From Reyranella humidisoli (GTDB lineage: Bacteria; Pseudomonadota; Alphaproteobacteria; Reyranellales; Reyranellaceae): a stretch of DNA of 64,000 nucleotides. The notes beneath the pieces are model-generated. The model made no database searches. It saw only the letters and a list, made by a program, of their open reading frames with translations, and was not told the origin of the DNA. A program made the translations under genes and the position numbers. Positions 62,994 through 64,000 of this stretch are shown piece after piece. How positions within the stretch are numbered: the first letter of the stretch is position 1; every line of letters starts with the position of its first letter. The stretch covers positions 248,001 to 312,000 of the forward strand of contig NZ_JAHOPB010000001.1 in the NCBI RefSeq assembly GCF_019039055.1, given 5' to 3'.

Positions 62994-63620
62994 TCAGGCG
63001 GTTTCCTCGGCGATCGCCTTCTTCACGGCCAGTCGCTCGGACATGCGGTGGCGATGATCGACCACGCGCGGCACACGCGCGAGATCGACGCCGTCCTTCT
63101 CCATCCATTGCGCGAGCGTGAAGAGGTAGGGATCGCAGATCGTGTAGGTGTCGCCCATGACCCAGGGCCCCTCCAGCATGTCGCGCTCGATCATCTCGAA
63201 CGCACCGCCGACCGTCTCCGGCACCTTGCGCCGCATGGCGGCGATCGAATGGGCGTCGTCGGCATCGACCCAGCGATGGCCGCGCATGCGATGGGCGTGC
63301 GCCACGTGCAGATGCGAGCAGAGATAGGAATTGAACGACTGCATCCGCGCGAAGGCAAACGCATCGGCCATCGGCGCCAGCCCGGCAGCCGGGAAACTCT
63401 GTGCGACATAGACCAGCATCGCCGGCGTCTCGGTCAGGATGCCCCTGTCGGTCACGAGCGCCGGCACGCGTCCCTTCGGATTTATCTTCAGGAATTCGGG
63501 CGACTTCTGCTGTTCCTTCGCGAACTCGATGCGCTGCGTCGAATAATCGGCGCCGACTTCCTCGAGCACGATGTGCGTGGCCAGCGCGCAGGAACTTGCG
63601 GCGTAGTAGAGCTTGAGCAT
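62994..63620 (-). CDS. glutathione S-transferase family protein
   Basis: A 208-residue glutathione transferase. The N-terminal thioredoxin-like domain has LKLYYAASSCALATHIVLEEV (serine or tyrosine near position 8 activates glutathione), NPKGRVPALVTD and TETPAMLVYV. The all-helical C-terminal domain starts near 90. It resembles beta-class bacterial GSTs (ASSCALA with a cysteine). It is preceded by a glyoxalase-type gene, so it may belong to an electrophile detoxification cluster. Confidence 0.88.
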   Translation of the reverse strand: MLKLYYAASSCALATHIVLEEVGADYSTQRIEFAKEQQKSPEFLKINPKGRVPALVTDRGILTETPAMLVYVAQSFPAAGLAPMADAFAFARMQSFNSYLCSHLHVAHAHRMRGHRWVDADDAHSIAAMRRKVPETVGGAFEMIERDMLEGPWVMGDTYTICDPYLFTLAQWMEKDGVDLARVPRVVDHRHRMSERLAVKKAIAEETA

Positions 63621-63638
63621 GTTCTGTTTCTCCGGCCG

Positions 63639-64000
63639 TCAGACTTCGGCATAGATCTCGATGACGTTGCTCTCGGTATCGCGGAAGAAGATCGCGCGAT
63701 GACCCCAGGCCGGGATGTCGCGCGGCGGGCCCATGAGATCGACTCCGGCGGCGGCCAGCTCGGCCTGGATCTCGTCGATCTCGGGCGGCGCGACCCTGAA
63801 GGCGAGCTGCACCGAGGCCGAGCCCGACGGGGCGCCCGGCCCGTCCTGGAAGACGCCCTCAAGCGTGCGCTGTCGCAGGCAGAGCAAGCCAGAACCAACA
63901 TGGAAGCTCACCCAGCGCGGCGTCTCGCGCTCGATACGGAACTTCATCACGTCGAGATAGAACTGCTGTGCACGGGCGAGGTCCTCGCAGAGCAGCACCA
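63639..64000 (-). CDS. VOC/glyoxalase family protein, 5' end outside window
   Basis: At least 120 residues of a vicinal-oxygen-chelate (glyoxalase/bleomycin-resistance/dioxygenase) protein; the start lies beyond 64000. The pattern QFYLDVMKFRIERETPRWVSFHVG then FRDTESNVIEIYAEV carries the metal-binding glutamate near the C-terminus (IEIY). It ends 18 nt before the GST gene on the same strand, suggesting shared transcription. The precise function is open. Confidence 0.85.
   Translation of the reverse strand, partial: VLLCEDLARAQQFYLDVMKFRIERETPRWVSFHVGSGLLCLRQRTLEGVFQDGPGAPSGSASVQLAFRVAPPEIDEIQAELAAAGVDLMGPPRDIPAWGHRAIFFRDTESNVIEIYAEV

Overview
The window reads as a chromosome segment of a high-G+C alphaproteobacterium, probably of the Rhodospirillales/Reyranella type (the genus is inference). 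Support: a CcrM-type GANTC methyltransferase with a GANTC-rich upstream region; the order mutY / dciA-like / dsbA / smc; an atpHAGDC operon without F0 genes; an mdh-sucCD-sucAB-lpd TCA operon; and the string rplU-rpmA-obgE-proB-proA-nadD-rsfS-rlmH-gpmI-ctpA-polysaccharide deacetylase-rppH. One tRNA is present, Ser(CGA). No rRNA, CRISPR array, prophage or intact insertion sequence was seen.

Layout. Positions 1-1900 are an insertion-sequence graveyard: decayed pieces of an IS3-like, an IS66-like and a third transposase, on both sides of a chloramphenicol-phosphotransferase-like kinase gene. Positions 1.9-5.9 kb carry accessory metabolism (SDR dehydrogenase, beta-hydroxyacid dehydrogenase, alpha/beta hydrolase, MFS transporter). 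Positions 6.0-17.6 kb are a plus-strand housekeeping run: ribosomal proteins L21/L27, Obg GTPase, proline synthesis, NAD synthesis, ribosome silencing and 23S methylation, phosphoglycerate mutase, envelope proteases and RNA pyrophosphohydrolase. From 17.6 to 25.9 kb the minus strand holds a ferritin-like protein, F1-ATPase and PriA. From 25.9 to 30.3 kb the genes are mixed (aldolase, DUF484-XerC, racemase, acetyltransferase, lytic transglycosylase). From 30.3 to 37.3 kb is an accessory and envelope block with a porin, an amino-acid permease, a site-2 protease and an ECF sigma/anti-sigma pair. From 37.3 to 46.2 kb is the TCA-cycle operon. From 46.3 to 64 kb come hydrolases, ZapE, Fmt-TruA, DapE, SMC, two DsbA-type proteins, MutY, CcrM, a GMC oxidoreductase and a glutathione transferase.

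Most striking are two gene fusions between normally separate neighbours. One is NadD joined to RsfS. The other is a DciA-like (DUF721) domain joined to a DsbA-like thioredoxin domain, with a twin-arginine-like export signal in the middle of the chain. Also notable are four GANTC sites within 64 bp upstream of ccrM, an ECF-like promoter ahead of a secreted-protein/sigma/anti-sigma cluster, two related intergenic palindromes, and a run of six ATG codons at the start of rppH. I found no convincing wholly new defence or mobile system.
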